17,185 nucleotides of DNA from CAZNNH01 sp964574335 (GCA_964574335.1 CAZNNH010000135.1:1-17185), one strand, 5' to 3'. Positions 7,046 to 15,214 are shown, numbered from the stretch's first letter. A program made the numbers and translations. The notes: a model not told the origin generated them from the letters alone.

Positions 7046-7423
7046 GTGACCGACCTCGCCATTGGCACAGAGTGGATCGTGGACGCGCACGGGTGTGATC
7101 CCTGCTCGCTTCGCTCGTGTGCGGCTCACGGTCAGTTGTTTGCCCGCGCCGTCGAAGAGCTGGGGCTGCACCCGGTAGACGAGCCCGTCTGGCACGTGTT
7201 CCCCGGCCAGGGCGGGATCACTGGCGTGCAGCTCCTGAACGAGTCGCACCTGGCCTGCCACACATTCCCGGAGTGTGGCTTCGCCGCATTCGACCTCTAC
7301 TGTTGCCGGCCGCGGCAGGAGTGGCCCTGGTCGGAGCGGCTGACCGGCGCTCTCGGCGCCACGCAGGTCTGCGTCCGTTCGCTCCCGCGCGGGGAGCTCG
7401 GGTCGGCCACCGCTACGAGATGA
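7046..7423 (+). CDS. speD: S-adenosylmethionine decarboxylase proenzyme
   Basis: This is a 125-residue prokaryotic-type AdoMet decarboxylase. The enzyme supplies decarboxylated AdoMet, the aminopropyl donor for spermidine synthesis. The self-cleavage site is Glu66-Ser67 in NESHLACHTFPE, where Ser67 would become the pyruvoyl group. His72 (Ser+5) and Cys87 (Ser+20) fall where the family has its processing His and catalytic Cys. The N-terminal GTEWIVDAHGCDP matches the usual start region. GTG 7046 gives normal family length; an in-frame GTG at 6932, overlapping the BON stop, would add 38 unfamiliar residues. No ATG is available. No spermidine synthase or other polyamine gene is nearby, so the gene stands alone between stress-type genes. 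Confidence 0.85.
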   Translation: MTDLAIGTEWIVDAHGCDPCSLRSCAAHGQLFARAVEELGLHPVDEPVWHVFPGQGGITGVQLLNESHLACHTFPECGFAAFDLYCCRPRQEWPWSERLTGALGATQVCVRSLPRGELGSATATR

Positions 7424-7438
7424 GCGTCATCGTGACGC
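7424..7438 (+). terminator. Terminator hairpin of speD
   Basis: GCGTCA-TCG-TGACGC starts immediately after the speD stop codon and is followed by ACGTTTCCC. The stem is six perfect pairs with a short T run. The convergent PBP gene ends at 7498. Confidence 0.55.
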
Positions 7439-7497
7439 ACGTTTCCCTCGAGGCCCGGTAGGCGACGGCGCCGTCCTCCTGTCCGCCTGAGCGGGAT

Positions 7498-9861
7498 TCA
7501 CTCTCGCGCAGCCGGAGTTCGACCTCCGGGTTGCGCAGCTTGCTCATCGAGCGTGATCGCGGAGATGCGCTGCCGGACCGCGTCGGGCAAGTGCCCCGCG
7601 CGGGCCCCCGCCGTCTCGGGCATGGCGGCCATGGCCAGGTAGGCGTCGATCCGTTCCTCCATCTCGCGGGGGAACCGCGGGACCGTCCCGACCAGGCCAT
7701 CTTTGTAGACACGAAGCATGATCTCGCGAAAGATGGGCAGAGCCGTGCGCGCGCCAGTCTCCTTGCGCCCCAGTGTGCGATTGTCGTCGAAGCCGATCCG
7801 GACCGCGACCGTGATGCCCTGCGGCCCGTAGGTGGACCCGACGAACAGCGCGTCCCGAAACCCGCTCGTGGTACCCGTCTTGCCCATCACCGGAATCGGG
7901 AACTCCCGTCCGCTGAGGGTGTGTGCGGTGCCGCCGGGGAGGCGGACCACGCCGCGCAGCCCTTCCTGGATCAGGGCGAGGCCCTCCTGGGGAATCTCCC
8001 CGGCGGCGCCAGGCGCTTCGTAGAGGAGGACGCCCGCGGCGTCGGTGACTCGCGCGATCACATGAGGTTCCGCACGCACGCCCGTGGCCATCCCCCGATA
8101 GGCGCCCGCGAGCTCGAGCAACCGGACCTCGGACGCGCCGAGCGCCGTGCTGAGATAGGGGTGCAGCGGCGTGCGAACGCCCAGGTCCCGGCAGGTCCGG
8201 ATGACATCCGCCATGCCGATCTCCCGGGCGATCCACACCGCGACCGCGTTGCGGGACTCGGCGAGCGCCTGGCGAGCGGGGATCAGGCCCTTGAAGTCCT
8301 CGTCGTAGTTGGCGATCCACTTGACCTCGCCTTCCGCGGAGTCGCCCTGCACGCTGATCGGCTCGTCGGGCACCAGGGCATCGAGGGCCAGACCGTCTCG
8401 AAATGCGGCCAGGTATACCAGCGGCTTCATCACCGAGCCGGGCTGACGAATGGAATCGGTCACGCGGTTGTAGTCGGAGTAGCGGCTGTGACGAAGGTCG
8501 TAGAGCTGCCGCCCCCCCACCTCGGCCAGGATGGCGCCGTCCGCGTTGGCCAGCACCACCACCGAGCCCTGGGTGAGCCCTCGGGACCGCGGATGCCGCT
8601 TCTCGTACCGGGCGAGCCCGTTCTCCAGGGCCTCGTTGACGACCTTCTGCACCTGCCGATCGACCGTGGAGCGCACGCGTATCCGGCCCTGGAACAGGTC
8701 CTCCACCGCGAAGCGCGCACCGCCGTGCTCCTGCAGCTCGTTCAGGACGTGGTCGACCACCGCCGGCGCCTCGGTCTTCGCCACGGTCCGGGGGACGGCC
8801 CCGACCGGCTCGGCCTGGCATCGCCGGGCGAGCTCCTCGGATATGTAGCCGTTGCGGGCCATCAGGGCCAGGATCTGGTTGCGGCGCTGCAGCGGTCGCG
8901 AGCTGCCCGCGCCGGGCGCATAGTCACGGGGCGACTTGCCGATCCCTGCGAGCGACGCCGCTCGTCCGGCGTCCTCGCTCGTGTAGCCGGCCAGTGGCTT
9001 GTCGAAGTAGTACTCAGACGCCGCGCCGAAGCCATAGCGGCCGTTGCCCAGGTAGATGAAGCTCGCATAACGAGCGAAGATCTCGCGCTTTGCTTGCTCC
9101 CGCGTACCATACCGCCGGCGCATCTCTTTCTCGAGCCAGAGCGCGAGGCGCACCTCTTCCAGCTTCCGAAGCAGCTTGTTGGTGGCGGCAGCACCCAAAA
9201 CGGCCGCCATGACCCGCGGCACCGTCAAGCCGCGGACGAACACGGCATCGTCGTCTCGACGGGCGGTCAGGTAACCCAAGAAGTAGACGCGCACGAGCTG
9301 CTGCGTGATCGTCGACCCACCCTGCGGCAACCTGAGCCGGAGTCCGGAGCCGTTCCTCCACTCCGCCAGAGAGCGCGCCACCGCCTTCTGGATCACCCGC
9401 GGCAGCGCGCCGTAGTCGACGCCCGAATGCGAGTGGAAGTTCTTGTCCTCGGCCGCCAGGATGGCCTGGCGCACCACGGGAGGCACTTCCTCATACCTCA
9501 CCACCCGCCGGTACTCTCGCGCCAGTTGGATCACGACTTCTCCCCTGGCGTCCGTGACCTCGCCCGTCGTCGGGGGCTGGAACAGGACGAACGGAGCGAG
9601 ATCGGGTAGGTCCCTACGGTCGAAGTAGACGTGGTAGACGAGGGCGGCCGGCGGCCACAGCATCAGGGTCGCGGTGATCGGACAGGCGATACGCACGGCC
9701 CGGTGCGACCACGCGACACGCAGCCGGCCCACCACGGCGACAGCCGCATGCCGCAGGCGGCGGCCGGCCGCTGCGCCGACCCGCCTGAGCCACCGGGCGA
9801 GAGCCGCCGGAGCGGACTCCGCAGCGGTGTTCGTCTCGCTGGTGGCTGCGATGGGCTCCAT
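7498..9861 (-). CDS. Class A penicillin-binding protein (bifunctional transglycosylase/transpeptidase)
   Basis: This 787-residue enzyme polymerises and cross-links peptidoglycan. A basic cytoplasmic N-terminus of about 55 residues precedes one membrane helix (57-79). The GT51 domain has the catalytic Glu138 in AAEDKNF and the GGSTITQQL motif (181-189). The transpeptidase domain has all three signature motifs: SVMK with Ser476 and Lys479, SRN (536-538), and KTGTTSG starting at Lys661. The length is usual for PBP1-type enzymes. ATG 9861 has an AGAGGGG sequence upstream at a somewhat long spacing. The gene lies downstream of, and in the same direction as, the OmpA-like lipoprotein, with a 51-base gap, so co-transcription is possible. 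No sigma-54 site was found directly upstream. Confidence 0.93.
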   Translation of the reverse strand: MEPIAATSETNTAAESAPAALARWLRRVGAAAGRRLRHAAVAVVGRLRVAWSHRAVRIACPITATLMLWPPAALVYHVYFDRRDLPDLAPFVLFQPPTTGEVTDARGEVVIQLAREYRRVVRYEEVPPVVRQAILAAEDKNFHSHSGVDYGALPRVIQKAVARSLAEWRNGSGLRLRLPQGGSTITQQLVRVYFLGYLTARRDDDAVFVRGLTVPRVMAAVLGAAATNKLLRKLEEVRLALWLEKEMRRRYGTREQAKREIFARYASFIYLGNGRYGFGAASEYYFDKPLAGYTSEDAGRAASLAGIGKSPRDYAPGAGSSRPLQRRNQILALMARNGYISEELARRCQAEPVGAVPRTVAKTEAPAVVDHVLNELQEHGGARFAVEDLFQGRIRVRSTVDRQVQKVVNEALENGLARYEKRHPRSRGLTQGSVVVLANADGAILAEVGGRQLYDLRHSRYSDYNRVTDSIRQPGSVMKPLVYLAAFRDGLALDALVPDEPISVQGDSAEGEVKWIANYDEDFKGLIPARQALAESRNAVAVWIAREIGMADVIRTCRDLGVRTPLHPYLSTALGASEVRLLELAGAYRGMATGVRAEPHVIARVTDAAGVLLYEAPGAAGEIPQEGLALIQEGLRGVVRLPGGTAHTLSGREFPIPVMGKTGTTSGFRDALFVGSTYGPQGITVAVRIGFDDNRTLGRKETGARTALPIFREIMLRVYKDGLVGTVPRFPREMEERIDAYLAMAAMPETAGARAGHLPDAVRQRISAITLDEQAAQPGGRTPAARE

Positions 9862-9912
9862 GGTGTGACGGGCCCCTCTTGTGCTCGTGCCTTTGCTCGA
9901 AAGAGACCGCCG

Positions 9913-10596
9913 TCAGCGCAGGCTGGACGTCTGCTTCACCTGGTCACGCCACTCGCTGTTCGCGTAGATGGCGACCTCGACGCGGCGATTCTGCCGCCGG
10001 CCCTCCTCCGTCCCGTTGGAGGCGACCGGCTCGGCCTCGCCGCGACCGCGGCTGACCAGGCGCGAGGACGCGACGCCCAGGGACGCGAGATAGTCCTCGG
10101 CGGAGCGGCCACGCCGCTCCGATAGCTGCTGGTTGTAGGCGTCGCTCCCGTCGGAATCGGTGTGGCCCACGATCATCACGTCGGTGCGCGTCTCGGCCTG
10201 CAGGCTGTCGGCCAGCTTGCGCAGGTTGGCGCGGGCCTCGGACGTCAGCTCCGCCGAGTCGAAGGGGAACAGGATCCCCGAGTCGAAGGTGACCGCGATG
10301 CCCTCGCCCACCCGCGACACCTGGGCGGCTTCCAGCTCCTGGGACAGCTTCTCCGCCTGGGCGTCCATGTGGTTCCCGATGATGGCGCCGGCGGCGCCTC
10401 CCACCACGGCGCCGATGATGGCGCCGCGGGCCGTGGACCCCGTCTTGTGCCCGATGATGGCGCCGACGACGCCTCCGCCTGCGGCTCCGATGCCGGTGCC
10501 CTTCTTCTGCTTGTCGCCCCAGCTCGCACAGCCGACCGTGCTCGCGAGCACGACAGCGACGGTCACGACAGCGGTGAGGTTATTGGCGGGTCTCAT
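9913..10596 (-). CDS. OmpA-like lipoprotein with glycine-zipper segment
   Basis: This 227-residue protein has a signal peptide ending TVGC (Cys23, a loose lipobox). A glycine-zipper region follows (about 33-77, rich in GxxxG such as GAAGGGVVGAIIG and GAVVGGAAGAIIG). An OmpA C-terminal peptidoglycan-binding domain covers about 97-215 (FDSAELTSEARANL, VGHTDSDGSDAYNQQLSERR, NRRVEV). It probably tethers the outer membrane to peptidoglycan. The combination resembles YiaD-type lipoproteins. ATG 10596 has AGGAGAGAG upstream. A perfect sigma-54 promoter lies 82 bases upstream. The neighbouring cell-wall synthase is consistent with envelope maintenance. Confidence 0.9.
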   Translation of the reverse strand: MRPANNLTAVVTVAVVLASTVGCASWGDKQKKGTGIGAAGGGVVGAIIGHKTGSTARGAIIGAVVGGAAGAIIGNHMDAQAEKLSQELEAAQVSRVGEGIAVTFDSGILFPFDSAELTSEARANLRKLADSLQAETRTDVMIVGHTDSDGSDAYNQQLSERRGRSAEDYLASLGVASSRLVSRGRGEAEPVASNGTEEGRRQNRRVEVAIYANSEWRDQVKQTSSLR

Positions 10597-10677
10597 GATT
10601 CTCTCTCCTGCAGACGACCAGTGGCGGCAGCGTATGAAGCAGGGTCCGCCCCGCAGGTGTCCGCACTTGGGGTGGAG

Positions 10678-10692
10678 GCAAGAGGCGTGCCA
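10678..10692 (-). promoter_or_regulatory. Sigma-54 -24/-12 promoter for the OmpA-like lipoprotein gene
   Basis: Read on the minus strand, TGGCACGCCTCTTGC is a perfect match to TGGCAC, five bases, TTGC. The start site would be about 10667, giving a leader of about 70 bases. It lies in the 273-base gap between the lipoprotein and dodecin genes. About 84 bases upstream of it is AATGTACAAA (10776-10785), a palindrome-centred AT-rich sequence that could bind an activator. Confidence 0.88.
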
Positions 10693-10869
10693 CGGGGCAG
10701 ACCCCCGGCAAGACGAACGCGTGCAGAGTGGAGCGGGCGTGGACTCCCCCGGCCGCTCGCCATCGGCCGGGGCACTTTGTACATTCTTCCGTCAGCGCAG
10801 CCGATCGCCCGAGCGCGGCAGACGCGGCTTCTTCACGACTCCAGGCGAGAAGTCGATGAATAGCCCGGG

Positions 10870-11076
10870 CTAGTCGTCGATGATGAACGTCACCATCATG
10901 TTGACCTGGTAGTCGGTGATCTTCCCGTCTTTCACGTCCAGTCGCTGCTCCTTGATCCATGCCGACCTCACGTTGCGTAGCGTCTTGGCCGCGCGCGCGA
11001 GCCCCAACCGCATCGCGTCCTCGAAGCTCTTCTCGGACCGGGCGCTGATCTCGGACACCTTGGCTACCGAACTCAT
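10870..11076 (-). CDS. Dodecin family flavin-binding protein
   Basis: This 68-residue protein matches dodecin along its whole length: KVSEISARSEKSFEDAMRLGLARAAKTLRNVRSAWIKEQRLDVKDG is the strand–helix–strand core, and ITDYQVNMMVTFIID is the final strand. Dodecins form hollow dodecamers that store flavins or buffer them against photochemistry. The ATG at 11076 has a near-perfect AAGGAGGAATC upstream. It starts 52 bases after the GlsB-like gene with no intervening promoter I can see, so the two are likely one transcript. Confidence 0.88.
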   Translation of the reverse strand: MSSVAKVSEISARSEKSFEDAMRLGLARAAKTLRNVRSAWIKEQRLDVKDGKITDYQVNMMVTFIIDD

Positions 11077-11128
11077 GATTCCTCCTTACCGTTGTCGAAG
11101 CGCGGGCCCCGCCGGACGACACGCTGTG

Positions 11129-11410
11129 TCAGCGGGCGGAAGCCAGTCTATTGAAGACGCCAAGCCCCCGTAGAAGCGCTATCAGCAACGCCGCGCCGAG
11201 AATGGCGACGATCCAGGCCCCAGGCGTCGTGTGGGCCCGCACCCCCATCGCGTTCGCGACGAAGACGCCGAGAAACGACCCACAGACGCCCACGATGATG
11301 TTCGCAAGGATGCCCATCTGGGCGTTCGTTCTCATCAGCATGCTCGCCAGCCAACCGACGACGCCGCCGATGATGAGGGTCACTACGAAGTTCGTTGATG
11401 CCAGGTCCAT
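11129..11410 (-). CDS. GlsB/YeaQ/YmgE family small membrane protein
   Basis: This 93-residue protein has three hydrophobic helices: about 6-25 (NFVVTLIIGGVVGWLASMLM), 31-53 (GILANIIVGVCGSFLGVFVANA) and 64-85. The GWLAS and NIIVGVCGSFLG segments are typical of the GlsB/YeaQ/YmgE (transglycosylase-associated) family. The biochemical role is not established; members are often stress-induced. ATG 11410 is fixed by AAAGGAGACCGA upstream; longer in-frame extensions are hydrophilic and unlike the family. A near-consensus sigma-54 site lies about 70 bases upstream, back-to-back with the one serving the YtxH-like gene. Confidence 0.88.
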   Translation of the reverse strand: MDLASTNFVVTLIIGGVVGWLASMLMRTNAQMGILANIIVGVCGSFLGVFVANAMGVRAHTTPGAWIVAILGAALLIALLRGLGVFNRLASAR

Positions 11411-11481
11411 TCGGTCTCCTTTGCGCGTCCGCGTGACCGGGTCGTGGTTGAACCCGCGGCGGCCCGCTCCTCCATACAGCA

Positions 11482-11496
11482 GCAAGACGCGAGCCA
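11482..11496 (-). promoter_or_regulatory. Sigma-54 promoter for the GlsB-like/dodecin pair
   Basis: Minus-strand TGGCTCGCGTCTTGC has one mismatch in the -24 box (T for A) and a perfect -12 TTGC followed by T. The start site would be about 11471, with a leader of about 60 bases. It is divergent from the site at 11660, and the 163 bases between could hold shared activator sites. Confidence 0.6.
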
Positions 11497-11659
11497 GCCC
11501 GCACGCCGTCGCCTTCACCGCTTGGCGCGGGCACTCCATGTCGGCCGAAGGCACAGCCTGGCGCTTCGGCGCGGCGCCGGGCACTGCACGGCGCCGCACT
11601 TCGGCCTCCACCAGGCGCACGTCAACCTCTGCCGACGCCCGACAACGACATCGTCGAGA

Positions 11660-11674
11660 TGGCATTGACCTTGC
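11660..11674 (+). promoter_or_regulatory. Sigma-54 -24/-12 promoter for the YtxH-like gene
   Basis: TGGCATTGACCTTGC has TGGCAT, a five-base spacer and TTGC followed by A. The predicted start site is about 11686, giving a leader of about 50 bases with GAGGAGG before the ATG at 11736. An imperfectly symmetric CGACATCGTCG lies at about 11647-11657, immediately upstream. Confidence 0.78.
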
Positions 11675-11735
11675 ACGATAGGAGGATGATTCCGGATCTC
11701 ATCGATGAAACACGAGCGAGAACCGAGGAGGTTTC

Positions 11736-12026
11736 ATGAATGACCGCACGATGTACTCCACCTTGATCTATGGCTTCCTGGCCGGCGGTCTCGCCGGTGC
11801 CAGCGTCGCCCTGCTCCTGGCTCCGCGGTCGGGCAAGGCCACCCGCGAGGCGATGCGGAGCAGGCTGCGTGAGACTGCCGACTCTGCCCGTGGGTTGAAG
11901 GACGGGGTGGTCCGTCGCGCCGAGGGAATCCGGGACGAGACCTCACGCCGCGTGGGCGCGGCAGCGTCCGCTCTCGCTGGCCACGGAGTCGGCAATGGCG
12001 GCGCCGACGAGGGCGCTCCCGCCTGA
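11736..12026 (+). CDS. YtxH-like small membrane-anchored protein
   Basis: This 96-residue protein has one N-terminal membrane helix (about 8-28, with GFLAGGLAGASVALLLAP). It is followed by SGKATREAMRSRLRE and a long charged, probably helical tail (30-80), then a Gly/Ala-rich end. The GxxxG helix followed by LLLAPRSGKATRE is the YtxH family signature. The family is associated with general stress in many bacteria, but the molecular role is unknown. ATG 11736 has GAGGAGG at good spacing. The gene has its own sigma-54 promoter and a strong downstream hairpin, so it looks monocistronic. Confidence 0.85.
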   Translation: MNDRTMYSTLIYGFLAGGLAGASVALLLAPRSGKATREAMRSRLRETADSARGLKDGVVRRAEGIRDETSRRVGAAASALAGHGVGNGGADEGAPA

Positions 12027-12048
12027 CTTGCGCAAGCCTGGGGCAGGC

Positions 12049-12069
12049 CAGGGCGACCTCGTCGCCCTG
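12049..12069 (+). terminator. Hairpin after the YtxH-like gene
   Basis: CAGGGCGAC-CTC-GTCGCCCTG is a perfect nine-base inverted repeat 22 bases after the stop codon. It lacks a T tract, so it may terminate weakly or protect the 3' end. Confidence 0.5.
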
Positions 12070-12402
12070 CGGCTCAAAGGGCAGTGGGCACCGCGCCGCG
12101 CACCCGACCGCAGTGACGTTGCTGTTGGCCCTGCGGGCGTCAACCTCGTTGCCCGCCCGGCGACAAAGCCGCCGACGTGGGCGGCCTAGGAAAGGGAGGG
12201 CGTAGCCTCCGAGCATCCCCGAGATGGCCCCCCACGCTCCCGAAGTGCGGCACAAGGCGTGTGCCTTGGGGTCGCGAGTGGGGGTGGGCGCGAGAAGACC
12301 CTTTCTACAATGCACAACTCCCCCCGGGACCGACGAAGCTCCGGCTGGCCCTCCCGCAACGGTCCGGCCGGCGTTGGTGCGCGGTCCACGAGAGGGACCC
12401 GC

Positions 12403-12417
12403 TGGCATCCCGTTTGC
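12403..12417 (+). promoter_or_regulatory. Sigma-54 -24/-12 promoter for the patatin gene
   Basis: TGGCATCCCGTTTGC has TGGCAT, five bases and TTGC followed by T. Transcription would start near 12428-12429. This excludes the upstream part of the open frame (12177-12427) as coding and limits the choice of start codon for the patatin gene. Confidence 0.72.
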
Positions 12418-12440
12418 TCAACTGGCGCCGGAGACCTCGG

Positions 12441-14729
12441 TTGAACGCCGCCCTGTCGGAACTCACCATCCTCGGCCACCTCGTCTCCCGACCGGAAGGA
12501 TCCTCCACCCTGGCCGCCGGTCCGACGATTCACTACGGGCGGCCCACCCGTCGCGCGCTCGCGCTCCTGCTGCTCACGCTGACCGCCGTCGCGGCTTTCG
12601 GCGAGGAGCCCGCACGGCGTCCGCGGGTGGCGCTGGCGCTTGGCGGGGGGTCGGCCAAGGGGATCGCGCACGCGGGCGTGTTGCAGTGGCTGGAGGAGCA
12701 CCGCGTCCCGGTCGACGCGATCGCGGGAACCAGCATGGGCGCCTTCGTCGGGGGCGCGTACGCGACCGGGCTCGACGCCGCCGAGATCCAGGAGATGCTG
12801 CGGAGCGCGGACTGGGACCTGATCCTGCGGGCGGACATCCCCTACCCACTGAAGTCCTTCCGCCGCAAGGAGGACGATCGCGACTATACGATCAAGCTCG
12901 AGGCAGGCCTGCGCCACGGCTTCCGGCTGCAGAGCGGGCTCAACCCCGGACACCGCATCGGGCTCCTGCTGAGCCGGATCGCGTTTCCCTATTCCACGGT
13001 CGAGACCTTCGACGAGCTCCCCATCCCGTTCCGTTGCGTCGCCACCGATCTCGAGACGGGCGCGGTCGTCGTCCTCGATCGCGGGCCGCTCGGTCCGGCG
13101 CTGCGAGCCTCGATGGCTGTTCCCGCGACCTTCGACCCGGTCCGCTTGGACGGCCGCCTGCTCTCGGACGGCGGCATCCTCGACAACGTACCCGTGGACG
13201 TGGCCCGGGAGATGGGCGCCGATGTTGTGATCGCGGTCAGCGTGGGCCCACACGAGCGCGACAAGCCTCCCGAGACCATTGGTGCCGTCACCAACCGCGC
13301 GATCGACCTGATGATGCAGGCCCTCGAGAGGCCTCGGCTGCGGCAGGCCGACGTCGTGATCCGACCTGACCTCGAGGGTCTCGGGGCGTCCGACTTCCGA
13401 AAGAGCGAGGCGCTCGCGGCGCGCGGCTACGCCGCCGCCGCCGAGCAGGCGGACGCCCTGCTCCCCTACGCGCTCGATGCCGAGGCTTGGGCGAAGCACC
13501 AAGCGGCGTTGCGCGCGCGCCGGCACCCCGGCAACGGGCCCTTCTCGTTCGTCGAGGTCACGGGCGTGTCTGACGCGGCTGCGGCGCAGATCGCCGGCCG
13601 CCTCGAGCGGGACCTCGCCCCTGCGTTCGACAACAAGGCGATCGAGTCGCAGCTCGATCGGGTTATCGGCCAGGGCCGCTACGCGAGCGCGATGTACGAC
13701 CGCCGGCGGCGCGGAGAGAGAGAAGGGCTCGGCGTCGAGATCCGCGACAAGTCCTACGCCCCGCCCTTCGTCAAGTTCTCCCTCGATGTCGACAACGAGC
13801 AGAAGGACATCAACGTCACCCTGGGCTCCCGCATCACGTTCATGGACGTGACCGGCGTGGGATCGGAATGGCGCGTCGATGCGTCGCTCGGGTCAACGCT
13901 CGCCCTCGCCACGGAGCTGCGCCAACCCCTGGGCGGCAGCGGACCCGTGCGCAGAGGCGCCTTCCTGGCGCCGCGGGCCATCTACTCGCGAACCAGCGAG
14001 AACCTCTACGCGGACGGCGAGCTGCTGGCGATCTACGGCCGGCAGCGGGTGGGCGCGGGCCTCGACCTCGGCTGGGTCTTCGGGCGCAGCACGCAGCTCC
14101 GCGCCGGGTACGGGACTGCCTACGTGAGAGACCTCACGCGGGTCGGGGACCTGCTCCCACACGGCACCGGCGCAGAGCAGGCGGCCCGCATCCAGCTCGA
14201 CTACGACGGCCAGAACCGAGCCCATCTCCCAAGCCGGGGCGTGCGCCTTGGGTCGAAGGCAGAGTGGATGGTCGAGGCACCCGACGCGCCCTCCGGCTTC
14301 GGCAGGGTCCAGGGAACCCTGAGCGTCGCCTGGCGGATGGCGCGCCACCACCAGGCCACGCTCTACGCCGACGGCGGCGCGAGCCTTGGCCCGACGACCC
14401 CGATCCTCTACCAGTTCAGCCTGGGCGGCCCTTTCCGGCTGGGCGCCTGCCCGCCGAACGGCCTCCGCGGACCGAGCTTCCTGCTGGGAGGAGCCGCCTA
14501 CAGGAGGCAGCTCGGGCGCCTGCCCAGCCTCCTGGGCGATCGCCTGTACCTGACAGGCCTGGTCGAGATCGGGAGCGCCTTCGACCGGCTGAGAAGCGCC
14601 AGGTTCAAGTCGAGCTTCACCGGCGGCCTCATCGCCGACACCTTCTTCGGCCCTGTCTTCGTCGGCGGAAGCGTCGGCGACGACGGCGCGGTCCGCGCCT
14701 ACTTCATCGTCGGCACGCTCGTTCGCTAG
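12441..14729 (+). CDS. Patatin-like phospholipase with POTRA and outer-membrane barrel (PlpD-like, type Vd)
   Basis: This protein of about 762 residues has a hydrophobic signal segment (RRALALLLLTLTAVAAFGEE), then a patatin domain. The patatin motifs are the oxyanion loop GGGSAKG, the nucleophile in GTSMG and the catalytic Asp in SDGG. One POTRA-like segment follows (PFSFVEVTGVSDAAAAQIAG through ASAMYDRR), then a C-terminal Omp85-type beta-barrel (about 13765-14729). PlpD-type proteins export a lipase passenger through their own barrel. The start is uncertain because the frame has no ATG before GTSMG. TTG 12441 has GGAGA upstream but lies only about 12 bases after the predicted sigma-54 start site; a later non-ATG start nearer the signal peptide is possible. 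The last residues, GTLVR, lack the usual terminal aromatic. Confidence 0.85.
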   Translation: MNAALSELTILGHLVSRPEGSSTLAAGPTIHYGRPTRRALALLLLTLTAVAAFGEEPARRPRVALALGGGSAKGIAHAGVLQWLEEHRVPVDAIAGTSMGAFVGGAYATGLDAAEIQEMLRSADWDLILRADIPYPLKSFRRKEDDRDYTIKLEAGLRHGFRLQSGLNPGHRIGLLLSRIAFPYSTVETFDELPIPFRCVATDLETGAVVVLDRGPLGPALRASMAVPATFDPVRLDGRLLSDGGILDNVPVDVAREMGADVVIAVSVGPHERDKPPETIGAVTNRAIDLMMQALERPRLRQADVVIRPDLEGLGASDFRKSEALAARGYAAAAEQADALLPYALDAEAWAKHQAALRARRHPGNGPFSFVEVTGVSDAAAAQIAGRLERDLAPAFDNKAIESQLDRVIGQGRYASAMYDRRRRGEREGLGVEIRDKSYAPPFVKFSLDVDNEQKDINVTLGSRITFMDVTGVGSEWRVDASLGSTLALATELRQPLGGSGPVRRGAFLAPRAIYSRTSENLYADGELLAIYGRQRVGAGLDLGWVFGRSTQLRAGYGTAYVRDLTRVGDLLPHGTGAEQAARIQLDYDGQNRAHLPSRGVRLGSKAEWMVEAPDAPSGFGRVQGTLSVAWRMARHHQATLYADGGASLGPTTPILYQFSLGGPFRLGACPPNGLRGPSFLLGGAAYRRQLGRLPSLLGDRLYLTGLVEIGSAFDRLRSARFKSSFTGGLIADTFFGPVFVGGSVGDDGAVRAYFIVGTLVR

Positions 14730-14925
14730 GCAACTCGGTGGGCGGCGGGACGCGGCCTTCTGCCGGGCCACTCATCGACCGTGAGCATTCCGAGACCGAC
14801 GAAGCTCGCCAGCAGGAAGCCACGCCACCTGGATCGGAGGACGACCGAGCACGGGCTCCGGTCCCCGCCCCCCCACGCCCCGAGCCGACGTCTCCGCAGG
14901 CACGGCAAGAACGCGTCTCCCCGCA

Positions 14926-14940
14926 TGGCATGCCGCTTGC
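14926..14940 (+). promoter_or_regulatory. Sigma-54 -24/-12 promoter for the DUF3185-like gene (copy 2)
   Basis: TGGCATGCCGCTTGC differs from the copy 1 site at a single spacer base and keeps both conserved boxes. Predicted leader length is about 19 bases. Confidence 0.75.
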
Positions 14941-14969
14941 TCTCCCGGAACACGGAAAGGGAGGCAAGC

Positions 14970-15182
14970 ATGAAGGGGACGAAGCTGCTGGGAGCGGTGC
15001 TCCTCGGCCTGGGCATCCTGGCCATCGCCTACGGTGGGTTCACCTACACCAGGAACACCGACAAGGTGGACATCGGGCCCGTCCACATCGCGGTGCACGA
15101 CAAGGAGAGGGTCAACGTCCCGCTGTGGGCGGGTGTGGGCGTCGCAATCGTGGGCGGCGTCCTGCTCGCGCGCAGGGTCTAG
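14970..15182 (+). CDS. Small two-helix membrane protein, DUF3185-like (copy 2)
   Basis: This 70-residue paralogue of the protein at 82-294 has the same two helices around a polar segment (YTRNTDKVDIGPVHIAVHDKE) and ends ARRV. The six amino-acid differences lie mostly in the polar middle; both helices are nearly unchanged, which suggests both copies are still under selection. ATG 14970 follows GGGAGGCAAGC. An upstream in-frame ATG (14925) would start before the sigma-54 -24 box and is rejected. The family assignment to DUF3185 is from memory and function is unknown. Confidence 0.8.
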   Translation: MKGTKLLGAVLLGLGILAIAYGGFTYTRNTDKVDIGPVHIAVHDKERVNVPLWAGVGVAIVGGVLLARRV

Positions 15183-15214
15183 CGCCGTGCCGCCCCTTGT
15201 CCAGGGGCACCCTC

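Larger units (their letters stand above)
12027..12440. other. Intergenic region between the YtxH-like and patatin genes
   Basis: No gene is supported here; the open frame running through it from 12177 is out of character with the patatin family until after 12500. It contains a hairpin (12049-12069), a copy of TTTCTACAAT (12302-12311) shared with 812-819 and 15688-15693, a 14-base GACCGACGAAGCTC that recurs near 14793, and a sigma-54 promoter (12403-12417). Confidence 0.6.

Noticed and set aside
7531..9609. Plus-strand open frame of 692 codons opposite the PBP gene
   Set aside because: The minus strand has every PBP motif; the plus-strand product is Arg/Asp/His-rich and matches nothing.
12186..13526. 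Minus-strand open frame of 446 codons opposite the patatin domain
   Set aside because: It is hydrophilic, with no recognisable domain; the plus strand carries all patatin motifs.
14726..15025. Minus-strand frame with a hydrophobic stretch (GFLLASFVGLGML) upstream of the second duplicated copy
   Set aside because: The hydrophobic run is short, the rest is Arg/Pro-rich, no ribosome binding site is evident and it overlaps the real plus-strand gene.
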